Source: Gammaproteobacteria bacterium
Lineage (GTDB): Bacteria > Pseudomonadota > Gammaproteobacteria > Steroidobacterales > Rariloculaceae
Direction of reading: 5' to 3'
Assembly (NCBI GenBank): GCA_017577365.1
Contig: PKRJ01000002.1
Location: forward strand, 1 to 64,000
DNA length: 64,000 nucleotides
In this document: positions 41,616 through 51,452 of the stretch, in pieces
Position numbering within the stretch: position 1 is the stretch's first letter
Layout of the letters: the number at the start of each line of letters is the position of its first letter
Position numbers and translations under genes: made by a program
The notes under the pieces: model-generated
Databases searched by the model: none
What the model was told of the DNA's origin: nothing
Seen by the model: the letters and a program-made list of their open reading frames with translations, nothing else

Positions 41616-43043
41616 TCAGCGATTCAGCGCGTGAATGGCCCGCTTGTCGGCCGCGAGAGCGGCTTCGTGCAGCGCCTCGCTCAGCGTAGGATGAGCATGA
41701 ATTATGCGCTGTAAGTCCTCGGCGGAAGCGGAGAATTCCATCGCGACGACCGCCTCCGCGATGAGCTCGCCGGCCATCGGCCCGATGATGTGCACGCCGA
41801 GGATATCGTCGTACTCGCGATCGGCGATGATCTTCACGAAGCCCACCGTCTGCTGCAGCGCCTTCGCCCGTCCGTTGATCGAGAACGGGAACACTCCCGT
41901 CTTGTACTTGCGTCCGCTCGCCTTGACCTGCTCCTCGGTCTGACCGACCCACGCGATCTCGGGCGCGGTGTAGATGATCGACGGGATCGTGCGATAGTTG
42001 ACCTCGGCGACGTGTCCCGCGATCAGCTCGGCGACCATCACGCCTTCCTCCGTGCCCTTGTGCGCGAGCATCGGACCGCGCACGACGTCGCCGACCGCCC
42101 AGACGTTTCGTGCCGACGTGCGGCAATGATCGTCGACGCGGATGAAGCCTCGCTCGTCGAGCTCGACGCCGGTATTCGGTCCGAGCAGCCCGTCGGTGTA
42201 CGGACGCCGTCCAACGCAGACGATCAGCTTGTCGACCTCGATCTCCTCGGCCTTGCCGCCTTGCTCGTAACGCACGCTGACCGCGTCGCCGCGGCGTTCC
42301 GCTCCGGTGACCTTCGCGCCGAGACGGATGTCGAGACCTTGACGCTTGAACTGCTTCAACGCCTCGGTCGCGACCTGCTGGTCAGCCATATATAGAAAGG
42401 TGTCGAGCGCCTCGAGCAGCACGACCTCCGCGCCGAGCCGCCGCCATACGCTGCCGAGCTCGAGACCGATCACCCCCGCGCCGATCACGCCGAGCCGTTT
42501 CGGCACCTCGGTGAACTCGAGCGCGCCGGACGAATCGACGATGCGCTCGCCGTCGAACTTCGCGACGGGCAGCTCGATCGGCGTCGACCCGGTCGCGAGC
42601 ACGACGTGCGTCGCTTCGAGAGTGCGCTTGCCGTCCGGGCCGTCGACCTCGACGCGGTTACCCGCCTCGAGCCGCGCGCGGCCGTGAATCGGCGTGACGC
42701 CGGCCCCTTTGAAGAGCGCCTCGATGCCCGAGGTGAGCTGCTTCACGATCGATCGCTTCCGCTCGAGCATCTTGCCGACGTCGAACGAAAGCGAGCCCGC
42801 CTCGATGCCGTGCGCGGCGAACTCGGATTGCGCGCGGTGATAGAGCTCCGAGGACTCGAGCAGCGCTTTCGACGGGATGCAGCCGACGTTCAGGCACGTG
42901 CCGCCGAACGGACGGCTGCCGTCCGGCGCGACCCACGCGTCGACACAAGCCGTCCTCAGCCCGAGCTGCGCGGCGCGAATGGCCGCAGGATAACCCGCCG
43001 GACCGCCGCCGATGACGACGACGTCGAATTGGTTTTCGGTCAT
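41616..43043 (-). CDS. lpdA: Dihydrolipoyl dehydrogenase (E3)
   Basis: 475-residue FAD disulfide oxidoreductase that reoxidises dihydrolipoyl groups with NAD+. N-terminal FAD loop GGGPAGYPAA, redox-active cysteines in GGTCLNVGCIPSKALL, NAD loop GAGVIGLELGSVW, and the C-terminal HAHPTLSEA with the active-site His. It is the last gene of sucA-sucB-lpdA and probably also serves the PDH complex. Confidence 0.97.
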   Translation of the reverse strand: MTENQFDVVVIGGGPAGYPAAIRAAQLGLRTACVDAWVAPDGSRPFGGTCLNVGCIPSKALLESSELYHRAQSEFAAHGIEAGSLSFDVGKMLERKRSIVKQLTSGIEALFKGAGVTPIHGRARLEAGNRVEVDGPDGKRTLEATHVVLATGSTPIELPVAKFDGERIVDSSGALEFTEVPKRLGVIGAGVIGLELGSVWRRLGAEVVLLEALDTFLYMADQQVATEALKQFKRQGLDIRLGAKVTGAERRGDAVSVRYEQGGKAEEIEVDKLIVCVGRRPYTDGLLGPNTGVELDERGFIRVDDHCRTSARNVWAVGDVVRGPMLAHKGTEEGVMVAELIAGHVAEVNYRTIPSIIYTAPEIAWVGQTEEQVKASGRKYKTGVFPFSINGRAKALQQTVGFVKIIADREYDDILGVHIIGPMAGELIAEAVVAMEFSASAEDLQRIIHAHPTLSEALHEAALAADKRAIHALNR

Positions 43044-43053
43044 GACGCCGCTT

Positions 43054-44328
43054 TCAAACTTGGAGAATCAATCGCGCCGGATCTTCGAGCAGCTCTTTGA
43101 TGTGAACGAGGAACTGCACGGCGTCTCGCCCATCGATGATCCGGTGATCGTAAGTGAGGGCGAGATACATCATCGGGCGAATCTCGATCTTGCCGTCGAC
43201 GACCACCGGCCGCTCCTGGATCTTGTGCATGCCCAGGATCCCGCTTTGCGGCGGGTTCAGAATCGGCGTGGACATCAACGAGCCGAAGATGCCGCCGTTC
43301 GTGATCGTGAACGTGCCGCCGGTCAGCTCGTCGAGGTCGATCTCGCCGGTCCGCGCACGCTGCGCGAAATCGGCGATCGCCTTCTCGATCTCGGCGAGAC
43401 TCATCGTCTCGGCGTTGCGCAGCACGGGCACGATCAGCCCGCGGTCGGTCGAGACGGCGACGCCAATGTCGAAATACTCGTGGTAGACGATGTCCGTGCC
43501 GTCGACCGAAGCGTTCAACAGCGGGAAACGGCGGAGCGCCTCGATCGACGCCCGCACGAAGAACGACATGAAGCCGAGCTTGATGTCATAGCGCTTCACA
43601 AACGCTTCCTGATAGCGCTTGCGAAGGTCGATGACCGCGCTCATGTCGACCTCGTTGAACGTGGTCAGCATCGCCGCGGTGTGCTGAGCTTCGACGAGCC
43701 GCTCGGCAATACGCCGGCGCAAGCGCGTCATCGCGACGCGCTGCTCGCGCCGCCGGCCGACCACGGCCTGCGGCTCGCCGACCGCCGGCGCTTCGTCCTC
43801 GAGCGCGGTGGTCGCCTCGGGCTGCGTGCGAGCGAGATAGTCGAGGACGTCGGCCTTCGTCACCCGCCCTTCTCGTCCCGAGCCTTGAATCGCCGACGGA
43901 TCGATATCGTGCTCCTCGACGAGCTTCCGAGCCGCGGGCCCCATCCGCGCCTGCGCGTCGCGCGCTTCGGCCTTCTGCGTCGCGGCCGCACGGCGCTCGG
44001 CGGGCGTCTTCTCGCGCACGGGCTCCCGCGCAACCTCTTCGGCCTTGGCCTGCGCCGCGGGTCCCGGCGCCGCCTCCGCCTGCGCCGCACCGTTCGGATC
44101 GAGCACGGCGAGAACCTGGCCGCTCGTGACCGTGGCGCCGTCTTGAACCCTTATTTCCTTTAGAACTCCGTCACTTGGCGCAGGAACCTCGAGCACGACC
44201 TTATCCGTCTCGAGGTCGACGAGATTCTCGTCGCGCCGTACCGGCTCGCCGGGCTTCTTGTGCCAGCTGACGAGGGTCGCGTCGGTGACCGACTCGGGCA
44301 GCTGCGGAACTTTGACTTCGATGCTCAC
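43054..44328 (-). CDS. sucB: Dihydrolipoyl succinyltransferase (E2 of 2-oxoglutarate dehydrogenase)
   Basis: 424 residues: one lipoyl domain (ETDKVVLEVPAPSDG, lysine in the DK), a Glu/Ala/Arg-rich linker, a peripheral-subunit-binding domain (GPAARKLVEEHDIDPSAIQGSGREGRVTKADV) and the catalytic acyltransferase domain ending with LTYDHRIIDGRDAV, which holds the active-site His and Asp. Start GTG 44328, 16 bases after the sucA stop; lpdA follows after ten bases. Confidence 0.97.
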   Translation of the reverse strand: MSIEVKVPQLPESVTDATLVSWHKKPGEPVRRDENLVDLETDKVVLEVPAPSDGVLKEIRVQDGATVTSGQVLAVLDPNGAAQAEAAPGPAAQAKAEEVAREPVREKTPAERRAAATQKAEARDAQARMGPAARKLVEEHDIDPSAIQGSGREGRVTKADVLDYLARTQPEATTALEDEAPAVGEPQAVVGRRREQRVAMTRLRRRIAERLVEAQHTAAMLTTFNEVDMSAVIDLRKRYQEAFVKRYDIKLGFMSFFVRASIEALRRFPLLNASVDGTDIVYHEYFDIGVAVSTDRGLIVPVLRNAETMSLAEIEKAIADFAQRARTGEIDLDELTGGTFTITNGGIFGSLMSTPILNPPQSGILGMHKIQERPVVVDGKIEIRPMMYLALTYDHRIIDGRDAVQFLVHIKELLEDPARLILQV

Positions 44329-44344
44329 TGTACCGCCCCGCCGA

Positions 44345-47203
44345 TCAAGCCCGCTTCGCGAGCGACGATTGCCGTTCGCGTGCGTCGGCCGCGAGCGCGG
44401 CCGACACCAACGCCTGCTGCTGACGCACGTGCAACGCGTGGATGCCCGACGCCGGCGCCGCCGCACCGGGACGGCCGGCGTAGAAGAGCTGATGCTTGTC
44501 CGTCAACGGCTCCTGCAGACGGTGGCGAATCTGGTACCACGCGCCCTGGTTCTGCGGTTCTTCCTGACACCATACGATCTCCGTCGCGTTCGGATAGCGG
44601 CCGATCGTCCGTGCATATTCCTCCACGGGGAACGGATAGAGCTCTTCGATCCGCACGATCGCGACGCGATCGAGCTTCTCGGCGCGGCGAGTCTCTAGGA
44701 GGTCGTAGTAGACCTTGCCGCTGCAGAACACGATCCGTTGCACGTTCTTCGGGTCGATCGGGTCGGCCTCGCCGATCAGAGGTTGAAAGCGTCCGCGCGC
44801 GAGCTCTTCGAGGGACGACACCGAAAGGCGGTGACGCAGCAGGCTCTTCGGCGTCAGCACGATGAGGGGTTTGCGCACCCGGCGCAGCATCTGGCGCCTG
44901 AGCAAGTGGAACATCTGCGCGGGCGTCGACGGCACGCAGACCTGCATGTTGTGCTCGGCGCAGAGCTGCAAGAACCGCTCGAGCCGCGCGGACGAGTGCT
45001 CGGGTCCCTGGCCCTCGTAGCCGTGCGGGAGGAATAGTGTCAGGCCGGACAGGCGTCCCCACTTCGCCTCTCCAGACGAGATGAACTGATCGATGACAAC
45101 CTGGGCGCCGTTCGCGAAGTCGCCGAACTGCGCTTCCCAGATCACCAGGCAATCGGGCGACGTCGTGCTGTACCCGTACTCGAAGCCGAGCACCGCCTCC
45201 TCCGACAAGAGCGAGTCGGCAACGAGGAAGGCGTTCTCGTCGGCGATATGCGCGAGCGGCACGTACACCTCGCCGTTCGACTGGTTGAACAGCGCCGCAT
45301 GCCGGTGGAAGAACGTGCCGCGGCGGCTGTCCTGGCCGACGAGCCGGACGTGGAAGTTCTCGGCGAGCAGCGTCGCGTAGGCCATGCTCTCGGCGAAGCC
45401 CCAGTCGAGCTCGAGCTCCCCGGCAGCCATCTTCCGTCGATCGTCGATGACGCGCTGCACGCGCGGATGCAGCGGGAAGTTTTCCGGCACCTTCGTCATC
45501 AGCTCCGCGAGGCGCTTGAGCTCCGCCATCGGCACGCTCGTGTCGACGGCTTCCGAGAGACTTCCCTGCTGATAGCGCGTCCAGTCGACCGTGTGCTTGT
45601 TGCCGAGCATGCCGAGCGCGTTCTCGTTCGGATTTCTGCCCTCGTCGAGGCAGGCCCGGTAAGCGTCGGCGATCTCTTCGATCTCTTTCTTAGAAACGAC
45701 GCCTAACTCTTCGAGTTTACGGCTATAAATGGTCAGCACGCTCGGGTGCTTCCGGATCGTCTGATACATGATCGGCTGCGTCGCCGCGGGCTCGTCGGCC
45801 TCGTTGTGCCCGAGCCGTCGATAGCAGACGAGATCGATGAAGACGTCCTTGTGGAACGTCTGACGGTAGTCGAGCGCGAGCCGAATCGCCGCGAGCGCCG
45901 CCTCCGGATCGTCGCCGTTCACGTGGAAGACCGGCGCCTCGATCATCTTCGCGATATCGGAGCAGTACGGCGTCGAGCGGGAATCTTGCGGGTCGCTCGT
46001 CGTGAAGCCGATCTGGTTGTTGATGATGATGTGGATGGTGCCGCCCGTGTAGAACGCCCGGGTCTGCGAGAGCTGCAGCGTCTCGGCGACGACGCCCTGC
46101 CCCGCGACGGCGGCATCGCCGTGAATCAGCACCGGCACGACGAGATCGCCGGCCCGATCGCCGCGTCGATCCTGACGCGCTCGCACCGAGCCCTCGACGA
46201 CGGGATTGACGATCTCGAGATGCGACGGGTTGAACGCGAGGACGACGTGCACGTTACCGCCCGGCGTGCGCAGATCCGCCGAGAACCCCATGTGGTATTT
46301 GACGTCGCCCGACCCCTTCAGCGTCGAAAGATCGTACGCGCCCTCGAATTCCGAGAAGAGCTCCTGCGGAGACTTGCCGAGCACGTTGACGAGCACGTTG
46401 AGCCGGCCGCGATGCGCCATGCCGATGACGATCTCCTGGACGCCGCGTTCGCCGGCTCGTTGTATCAAATCGTCGAGCATGGGAATCAGCGTCTCGCCGC
46501 CTTCGAGCGAGAAGCGCTTTTGCCCGACGTACTTCGTGTTGAGGTAGCGCTCGATGCCCTCGGCGCGCGTGAGGCTGCGCAGCACCGCCCGCTGCTCGTC
46601 CTTCGAGAGCTGCCAATGCACCCGGCAGTTCTCGAAGCGCTCGCGGAGCCACAGCCGCTCCCGTGCTCGGGAAATGTGCGCGAACTCGGCGGCGAGCTTC
46701 CCGCAGTAGATCTTGCGAAGCAGCGCGAGGATGTCGTGCAGCTTCATCCGCGAGTTGTGCCCCGTTCCGGCCAATCCGCCGGTGTAGAACTCGCGGTCGA
46801 AGTCCGAAGGCTCGAGACCCAAGAAGTCGAGCTTGAGGACCGCGGGCGTGTGACGCTTCCACAGACCGAGCGGATCGAGATCGGCAATCTGGTGCCCGCG
46901 CAGGCTGTAGACCTGGATCAGCCGCGAGACGGCCGCCTGCTTCTCGCTTGCCGTCGTGTCCGCAGGCACCGCACGCCCGGACGAGGATGCGGGACGAGCC
47001 AGCCGTTGGCTGATCGCGTCTCGGATCGGCCCATGCGCGACTTCGTCCCGATCCGGCCCGATGCCCTCGAAGTACCGGCGCCAGCGCTCGGGAACGCGGT
47101 CCGGCGACTCCAGATACGTCTCATACAGCGCCTCGATGAACGAGGCATTCGCGCCTTGCAGAGGTGTCGACTCGAGCTGTCGTTTGAATTCCGTACTACT
47201 CAT
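44345..47203 (-). CDS. sucA: 2-oxoglutarate dehydrogenase E1 component
   Basis: 952 residues (E. coli 933). TPP-dependent decarboxylation of 2-oxoglutarate in the TCA cycle. N-terminal segment YLESPDRVPERWRRYFEG binds E2; HRGRLNVLVNVLGK, GDVKYHMG, HGDAAVAGQGVV and the TPP motif region INNQIGFTTSDP are visible, as are HGYEGQGPEHSSARLERFLQL and WCQEEPQNQGAW near the C-terminus. It leads the sucA-sucB-lpdA operon. Confidence 0.98.
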   Translation of the reverse strand: MSSTEFKRQLESTPLQGANASFIEALYETYLESPDRVPERWRRYFEGIGPDRDEVAHGPIRDAISQRLARPASSSGRAVPADTTASEKQAAVSRLIQVYSLRGHQIADLDPLGLWKRHTPAVLKLDFLGLEPSDFDREFYTGGLAGTGHNSRMKLHDILALLRKIYCGKLAAEFAHISRARERLWLRERFENCRVHWQLSKDEQRAVLRSLTRAEGIERYLNTKYVGQKRFSLEGGETLIPMLDDLIQRAGERGVQEIVIGMAHRGRLNVLVNVLGKSPQELFSEFEGAYDLSTLKGSGDVKYHMGFSADLRTPGGNVHVVLAFNPSHLEIVNPVVEGSVRARQDRRGDRAGDLVVPVLIHGDAAVAGQGVVAETLQLSQTRAFYTGGTIHIIINNQIGFTTSDPQDSRSTPYCSDIAKMIEAPVFHVNGDDPEAALAAIRLALDYRQTFHKDVFIDLVCYRRLGHNEADEPAATQPIMYQTIRKHPSVLTIYSRKLEELGVVSKKEIEEIADAYRACLDEGRNPNENALGMLGNKHTVDWTRYQQGSLSEAVDTSVPMAELKRLAELMTKVPENFPLHPRVQRVIDDRRKMAAGELELDWGFAESMAYATLLAENFHVRLVGQDSRRGTFFHRHAALFNQSNGEVYVPLAHIADENAFLVADSLLSEEAVLGFEYGYSTTSPDCLVIWEAQFGDFANGAQVVIDQFISSGEAKWGRLSGLTLFLPHGYEGQGPEHSSARLERFLQLCAEHNMQVCVPSTPAQMFHLLRRQMLRRVRKPLIVLTPKSLLRHRLSVSSLEELARGRFQPLIGEADPIDPKNVQRIVFCSGKVYYDLLETRRAEKLDRVAIVRIEELYPFPVEEYARTIGRYPNATEIVWCQEEPQNQGAWYQIRHRLQEPLTDKHQLFYAGRPGAAAPASGIHALHVRQQQALVSAALAADARERQSSLAKRA

Positions 47204-47331
47204 TACCCGGACCCGGGGCTCGAGGCACGACGACGCTGCGCCCGCTAGCGTCCTGCCCGTCGAGCGATGAAGGGCGGGCGTAGTGTAGCCAAACGAGAAT
47301 TAACTTGAAACGCGATTACTCACACTACTCG

Positions 47332-47883
47332 TTACACTACGTGCTGAAGCAGCCAGCATTCGTAGGCGATCAACCCTGCATAGCAGAACAGACAGCCGCG
47401 CAGCACGCTGCTGACGCGGATCACACGGAATACCGTCAGCCGCGCGCAGGCGACGAGCACGAGCACGCCCACGCCGGTCAACGACATCTTCACGGTCGCG
47501 AAAAGCTCCGGCTGCCTCTCGAGGACGAACCTCATCACGGGATTGGCCTCGTAAGCGCCCGCGGAGAGCAGCGTCAGCGTCAGGAACGCATCGGTCACGC
47601 TGAGCAGCAAGATGGCGACCGCGAGGAACATGAGATGAGGCTCGTGCCAGTCGACCAGCTCGATCGTGTCGGTGCGCCGCCGGCCGCCGTTTCGACGGCG
47701 CGGATACAGTCCTCCCTGCAGGAATGTCCGCGCGCTGAGTCGGCGCCGGTCGTAACCGCTCCGCCGCTCCTCGACGCGTACTCGAATCGTCGCCGGTCGG
47801 GCGAGCTTCGCTGGGGAGCACGATTCGTAGTTGTTCTCGGAAGGGACCGCCGCGGCGCTCCCCAGCCACCCGTTGTCGTGCAT
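47332..47883 (-). CDS. DUF5658-type membrane protein
   Basis: 183 residues: a long basic cytosolic N-terminus with RRSGYDRRR and RRRNGGRRRTD, then three or so hydrophobic helices. LLLSVTDAFLTLTLLSAGAYEANPVM matches the pattern I associate with DUF5658 (Asp-x-x-x-T ... E-x-N-P-x-M). Function unknown. ATG 47883 follows AGGGAGG. Separate from sucA by about 128 bases. Confidence 0.65.
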   Translation of the reverse strand: MHDNGWLGSAAAVPSENNYESCSPAKLARPATIRVRVEERRSGYDRRRLSARTFLQGGLYPRRRNGGRRRTDTIELVDWHEPHLMFLAVAILLLSVTDAFLTLTLLSAGAYEANPVMRFVLERQPELFATVKMSLTGVGVLVLVACARLTVFRVIRVSSVLRGCLFCYAGLIAYECWLLQHVV

Positions 47884-48003
47884 CGAGCCTCCCTGTCACG
47901 GACCCCGAGCGGCGATGCAAGAAGCGGGCCGGGGCTCGAAGCACGCCTATGTATGGGTGTGATTCTGGTAACACCGCCCGCCGAGCGTAAATTTCTCCGA
48001 CGC

Positions 48004-48480
48004 TCACGGCGCCTTCTCCGTCTGCAGTTTGAGGTATTCGATCAGCGCGCGCCGATCGTCGGCGGAACGGTATCCGGCGAAGGCCATTTTGTTGCCGGGA
48101 ATGTATTCGTCGGGCCGGGCGAGCCACGCGTCGAGCGTCTCTTCCGTCCAGACGATTCCGGAATCCTTCAAGGCCTGCGAATAGTCATAGCCCGGCAGGC
48201 TGCCCGCGCGGCGGCCGAGCATCCCATGCAGCGTCGGGCCGAGCGGGCTCGGGTCGCCCGGCGCAAGGCCGTGACATGCGCGGCAGGCGAAGCTCAATAG
48301 CTCGCCGCGGGCGAGCTCGGGGTTCGCCGCGGGGTCGAAGGCCCTCTCCTCGCCGGCCGAGCCGCAGCCGACGAGAAGCGCCGCGCTCGACGCGGCGACG
48401 AGCGCGGCCAGCCGTCGAAGGGGCCCTCCCGGTAATGCTTCACGACGGCGGGTCATACGACGTCGCGAGAATCGGGTCAT
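48004..48480 (-). CDS. Lipoprotein cytochrome c (class I)
   Basis: 158 residues. Lipobox LVGC near residue 40 follows a basic start; the haem site is FACRACHGL (CxxCH) and the axial Met is in IPGNKMAFAGY, as in class I cytochromes c of the mitochondrial type. It would be an envelope-anchored electron carrier. ATG 48480 overlaps the stop of the DUF3187 gene as ATGA. Confidence 0.88.
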   Translation of the reverse strand: MTRFSRRRMTRRREALPGGPLRRLAALVAASSAALLVGCGSAGEERAFDPAANPELARGELLSFACRACHGLAPGDPSPLGPTLHGMLGRRAGSLPGYDYSQALKDSGIVWTEETLDAWLARPDEYIPGNKMAFAGYRSADDRRALIEYLKLQTEKAP

Positions 48481-49481
48481 CGCGGAATCTTCCAGCTCAG
48501 ATTGACGTGCAGCACGACATCCGGCGACGTGCTCACGGCAAGATCCTCGTTCACGCCGAACTCGACGATCGCGCGGCGACCGATCTCGCGCCAGCCGCCG
48601 AGCGTCAGCTGCACGCCGGGTTCGCCGAGCTCCCTCAACGGCGAATCGTAGAGCGCACCGTGCAGCTCGATCTGCGCCTTGAGCCCGGTCCGCGGCCACG
48701 CCTTCAAGCTGCCGCCGACGATGCCGAGCACGCTCGTGCGGCGCGCATCATAGCGGATGTAGTCGGGCTCGCCGAGCCACATGCCGCCAATTCCGACGAA
48801 GTAGCCTGCCGGCAGACGCCCGACGCTCGTGTCCGCGGCGTAAAGCAGCGTGAAGGCGATATCCGTCGAGCCGCTGCCGCCGAGAACGGATTCGTCGCCG
48901 GTCGGAAGCTTGACCGTCGCGTTCAGCCGCGTCCCGCCGCTCGGGCCCAGCGCGCGCCCGACGCTCACGAGGAGGTCGCCGAGCCCGCCGGTGCTTTGCC
49001 GCAACGAGTAGAACGGCGCCCCGCCCTCGGCGAGCAGGAACGTGAGCTCCCCCTCGGCGCGCCGGTTTCGTCCGCCATCCGGCAGGTTGAAGGCCGAGTG
49101 CCATGCGTCGATCACGTCGTCCAGCACGCCGCCCGATTGCCGGACGAAGGGAAGCTCGGCCGCGACCGTCCACCGCTCTGCGACGGCGAGTCGGAACCAC
49201 AGGCCCGTCCGCCATGTCTCGCCGTCGAGCGCGAGGATCTCGTCGCCGCGTTGCGAGAGCCGGTAATGATTCGCGAGCTCCATCGTAACGCCGGCGCGCA
49301 AGCGCTCGTCGGCTGACGGCGCTTCCCACGCCGGAATCCCGAAGATCGAGACGAGCGGACTCAAGTTCCGGGTGCGGAACGGCGAGGTCTGCTCCGCTTG
49401 GCTCGGGACGGCCGCAACCGATATTCCGAGGAGAAGCATGGTCGCCGCGAGCGGCCGAGGAGCCGACGCGCTTCGGCTCAC
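48477..49481 (-). CDS. DUF3187 outer-membrane-like protein
   Basis: 334 residues with a signal peptide (LAATMLLLGISVAAVPSQAEQ). The mature part is made of alternating strands and ends in a hydrophobic/aromatic strand typical of outer-membrane barrels (VVLHVNLSWKIPR). FRTRNLSPLVSIFGIP at the mature N-terminus is the DUF3187 hallmark. GTG 49481 overlaps the previous stop (GTGA), and its own stop overlaps the cytochrome gene. Function unknown. Confidence 0.75.
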   Translation of the reverse strand: MSRSASAPRPLAATMLLLGISVAAVPSQAEQTSPFRTRNLSPLVSIFGIPAWEAPSADERLRAGVTMELANHYRLSQRGDEILALDGETWRTGLWFRLAVAERWTVAAELPFVRQSGGVLDDVIDAWHSAFNLPDGGRNRRAEGELTFLLAEGGAPFYSLRQSTGGLGDLLVSVGRALGPSGGTRLNATVKLPTGDESVLGGSGSTDIAFTLLYAADTSVGRLPAGYFVGIGGMWLGEPDYIRYDARRTSVLGIVGGSLKAWPRTGLKAQIELHGALYDSPLRELGEPGVQLTLGGWREIGRRAIVEFGVNEDLAVSTSPDVVLHVNLSWKIPR

Positions 49482-49861
49482 CGCACGCGTCTCTCGACGA
49501 TCATGATCTCGTAGCGCCCCTTCGGCCCGATGAACCAAGACGCGATCCAGCTCACGATCGAGACGATGAGCCAACCGAAGAGCGCCGAGAAGAAGCCTTC
49601 GACCGAGAACCCGGGCAACATCCACGCGACGAGGGCGAACATCGCGGCGTTCACGACGAGCAGAAAGACGCCGAGCGTGACGATCGTGAGCGGCAACGTC
49701 AGCACGATCACGATCGGACGAATCAGCGCGTTCACGACCCCCATCAGCAGCGCGGCAAGGAGCAGCGTCCCCGTGCCGTCGAATGCGACGCCGGGAACGA
49801 CGGAGGCCGCGACCCAGAGCCCGAGCGCGTTGATCAGCAAACGTACGAGGAAGCCCGCCAC
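49478..49861 (-). CDS. Phage-holin-family (YvlD-type) four-span membrane protein
   Basis: 127 residues, four transmembrane helices. NALIRPIVIVLTLPLTIVTLGVFLLVVNAAM is the conserved core of the superfamily IV holin/YvlD group, which in chromosomes is not a lytic protein but of unclear envelope function. GTG 49861; its stop overlaps the DUF3187 start. First gene of a three-gene overlapping operon. Confidence 0.82.
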   Translation of the reverse strand: MAGFLVRLLINALGLWVAASVVPGVAFDGTGTLLLAALLMGVVNALIRPIVIVLTLPLTIVTLGVFLLVVNAAMFALVAWMLPGFSVEGFFSALFGWLIVSIVSWIASWFIGPKGRYEIMIVERRVR

Positions 49862-50004
49862 GGAGGTGCCCTGCGACCGTCGGCGAAAGTCTCGCCGCGC
49901 GTCATTGTAGCGGCGCAGCGGGCCGCGTGCGTCGTGCCCCGGCGTTTGCGGAGCGGCGCCGTGCCTGTAACATTGGGCGCCACTCGATTCCCGGCTGTGA
50001 CCCG

Positions 50005-51342
50005 ATGAGATTACGCAACCGTTACGCGGCCGCCGCGGCCCTCGTCCTCGCCTCGTTCGCGCTCTTCGGATGCGAGAGCGGCCGCAAGCGTCCGCCGCAG
50101 GTCACGGTGCAGGTCGTGCACGCGGCCGCCGAGCGCGGCAGCATCGAGCTCCGACGGATACAGTGGGCGGAGACGCGCCCGCCGCTGGAGTTCCGCACCG
50201 CGAGCTCGCAGTTCAGGTTCGATGTCGACGAGTACGAGTTCAACGCGTATATCCAGCCGCCGGGAACCACCGACTGGGAGCTGCTCGGCTCGTTCACCGT
50301 CTCGCTGACACCCGAGACGGACTACCTGTTCGTGCTCACCGAGGCGAACGGCGATTTCGAGCCGATCGTCGTGGAGAGCTCGGCGGAGCGGCGGAACGAC
50401 CGAAGCCACATCGTCGCCGTTCACGCGGCGCCGTCCCTCGGCCCGATGTCCATCTACGTCGAGCCGTCCGACGTCGACCCGACCGCGGTCGCGCCGCTCG
50501 CGACGCTCTCTTTCGGTGATTCCGTGAACGACGCGACGCGCGCGCCCGGCGAGTACCGTTTCGTTCTGACCGAGGCGGGGAACCCGGCGAACGTGCTGAT
50601 GAGATCGGACGAGATCGAGCTCGAGGCCGGCGTTGCGTACTCGTTCACGATCGTGGATCCCGCCGACGACACCGTCGCCCCGATCAGCGTCGTCATGGCG
50701 GGCACCGCGCCCTCGGTCATCTACGACGAGTCGGTCGGCGCGCTCGCGCACGTGATCAACGCGGCGGCCGACCGCGAGCCGCGAGACCTGTACGCCGGCG
50801 AGGAGCTCGAGGAGAAGCTGGTCGATGCCGCGCCGCCCCTGACCGAAGTCGTCGTCGAGGTGCCGACCGGCAGCCAGACGATCAGCGTCACGCCGGCAGG
50901 CAACACCGGCGTCGTCGAGGCCGAGGCGGAGCCGGCGATAGCGGCCACGCGTCACTACACGTTCCTCGTCTCGGGCGAAGCCGGAAAGCTCCGCATATCG
51001 ACGCCGGTCGACGACCGTCGCGTGCTCGCCGAGCATGCGCGGCTGCGGTTCTTGAACGCCGCGAATCGCCTCGAGCCTCTCGAGGTCTTCGTGCTGCCGC
51101 CCGACATCGATATCGAAGACGTGCCCGGGCCCAACTTCACGCTGGCGGCTCCGGGCTCGTCCCCGCGCATCAACCTGCCGACCGGCGACTACGATCTCGT
51201 GCTGCGCGATAGCGAGAGCGAAGAGATCGTCGCCGGCCCGCTCCGCGTATCCCTCGACGAGGGCATCTACACGGTGCTGATCGCGAACGGCGCGGAGCCC
51301 GACACCGCCGAGATCATCTACCTCGACGATTTCCTCGAGTAG
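50005..51342 (+). CDS. DUF4397 repeat lipoprotein
   Basis: 445 residues, lipobox LFGC at about residue 23. Three similar extracytoplasmic repeats begin with VQVVHAAAERGSIEL, IVAVHAAPSLGPMSIYV and RLRFLNAANRLEPLEVFV, each followed by LSFGD/TLAAPG and a YRFVLTEAG- or YDLVLRDSE-like strand. This is the DUF4397 pattern (V-x-H-A-x-P-x-x-x-x-V-D-V). Role unknown, likely surface or periplasmic. ATG 50005 lacks a strong ribosome site. Confidence 0.8.
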   Translation: MRLRNRYAAAAALVLASFALFGCESGRKRPPQVTVQVVHAAAERGSIELRRIQWAETRPPLEFRTASSQFRFDVDEYEFNAYIQPPGTTDWELLGSFTVSLTPETDYLFVLTEANGDFEPIVVESSAERRNDRSHIVAVHAAPSLGPMSIYVEPSDVDPTAVAPLATLSFGDSVNDATRAPGEYRFVLTEAGNPANVLMRSDEIELEAGVAYSFTIVDPADDTVAPISVVMAGTAPSVIYDESVGALAHVINAAADREPRDLYAGEELEEKLVDAAPPLTEVVVEVPTGSQTISVTPAGNTGVVEAEAEPAIAATRHYTFLVSGEAGKLRISTPVDDRRVLAEHARLRFLNAANRLEPLEVFVLPPDIDIEDVPGPNFTLAAPGSSPRINLPTGDYDLVLRDSESEEIVAGPLRVSLDEGIYTVLIANGAEPDTAEIIYLDDFLE

Positions 51343-51452
51343 AGCCCTCGTAGCGCTCCGCTCTCGCGGACGCGATCGCCGCACGGATAATCGGAGGGAA
51401 CTCGAAGCCGCTCGAGTCGTCTCTGGTACGGGACGAATACGAGGGAGTGCGA

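Noticed and set aside
45746..47248. 500-codon plus-strand frame opposite sucA
   Set aside because: Antisense shadow of a well-conserved gene.
49478..49861. Prophage holin
   Set aside because: The protein belongs to the chromosomal YvlD-like group, and no other phage gene is in the window.
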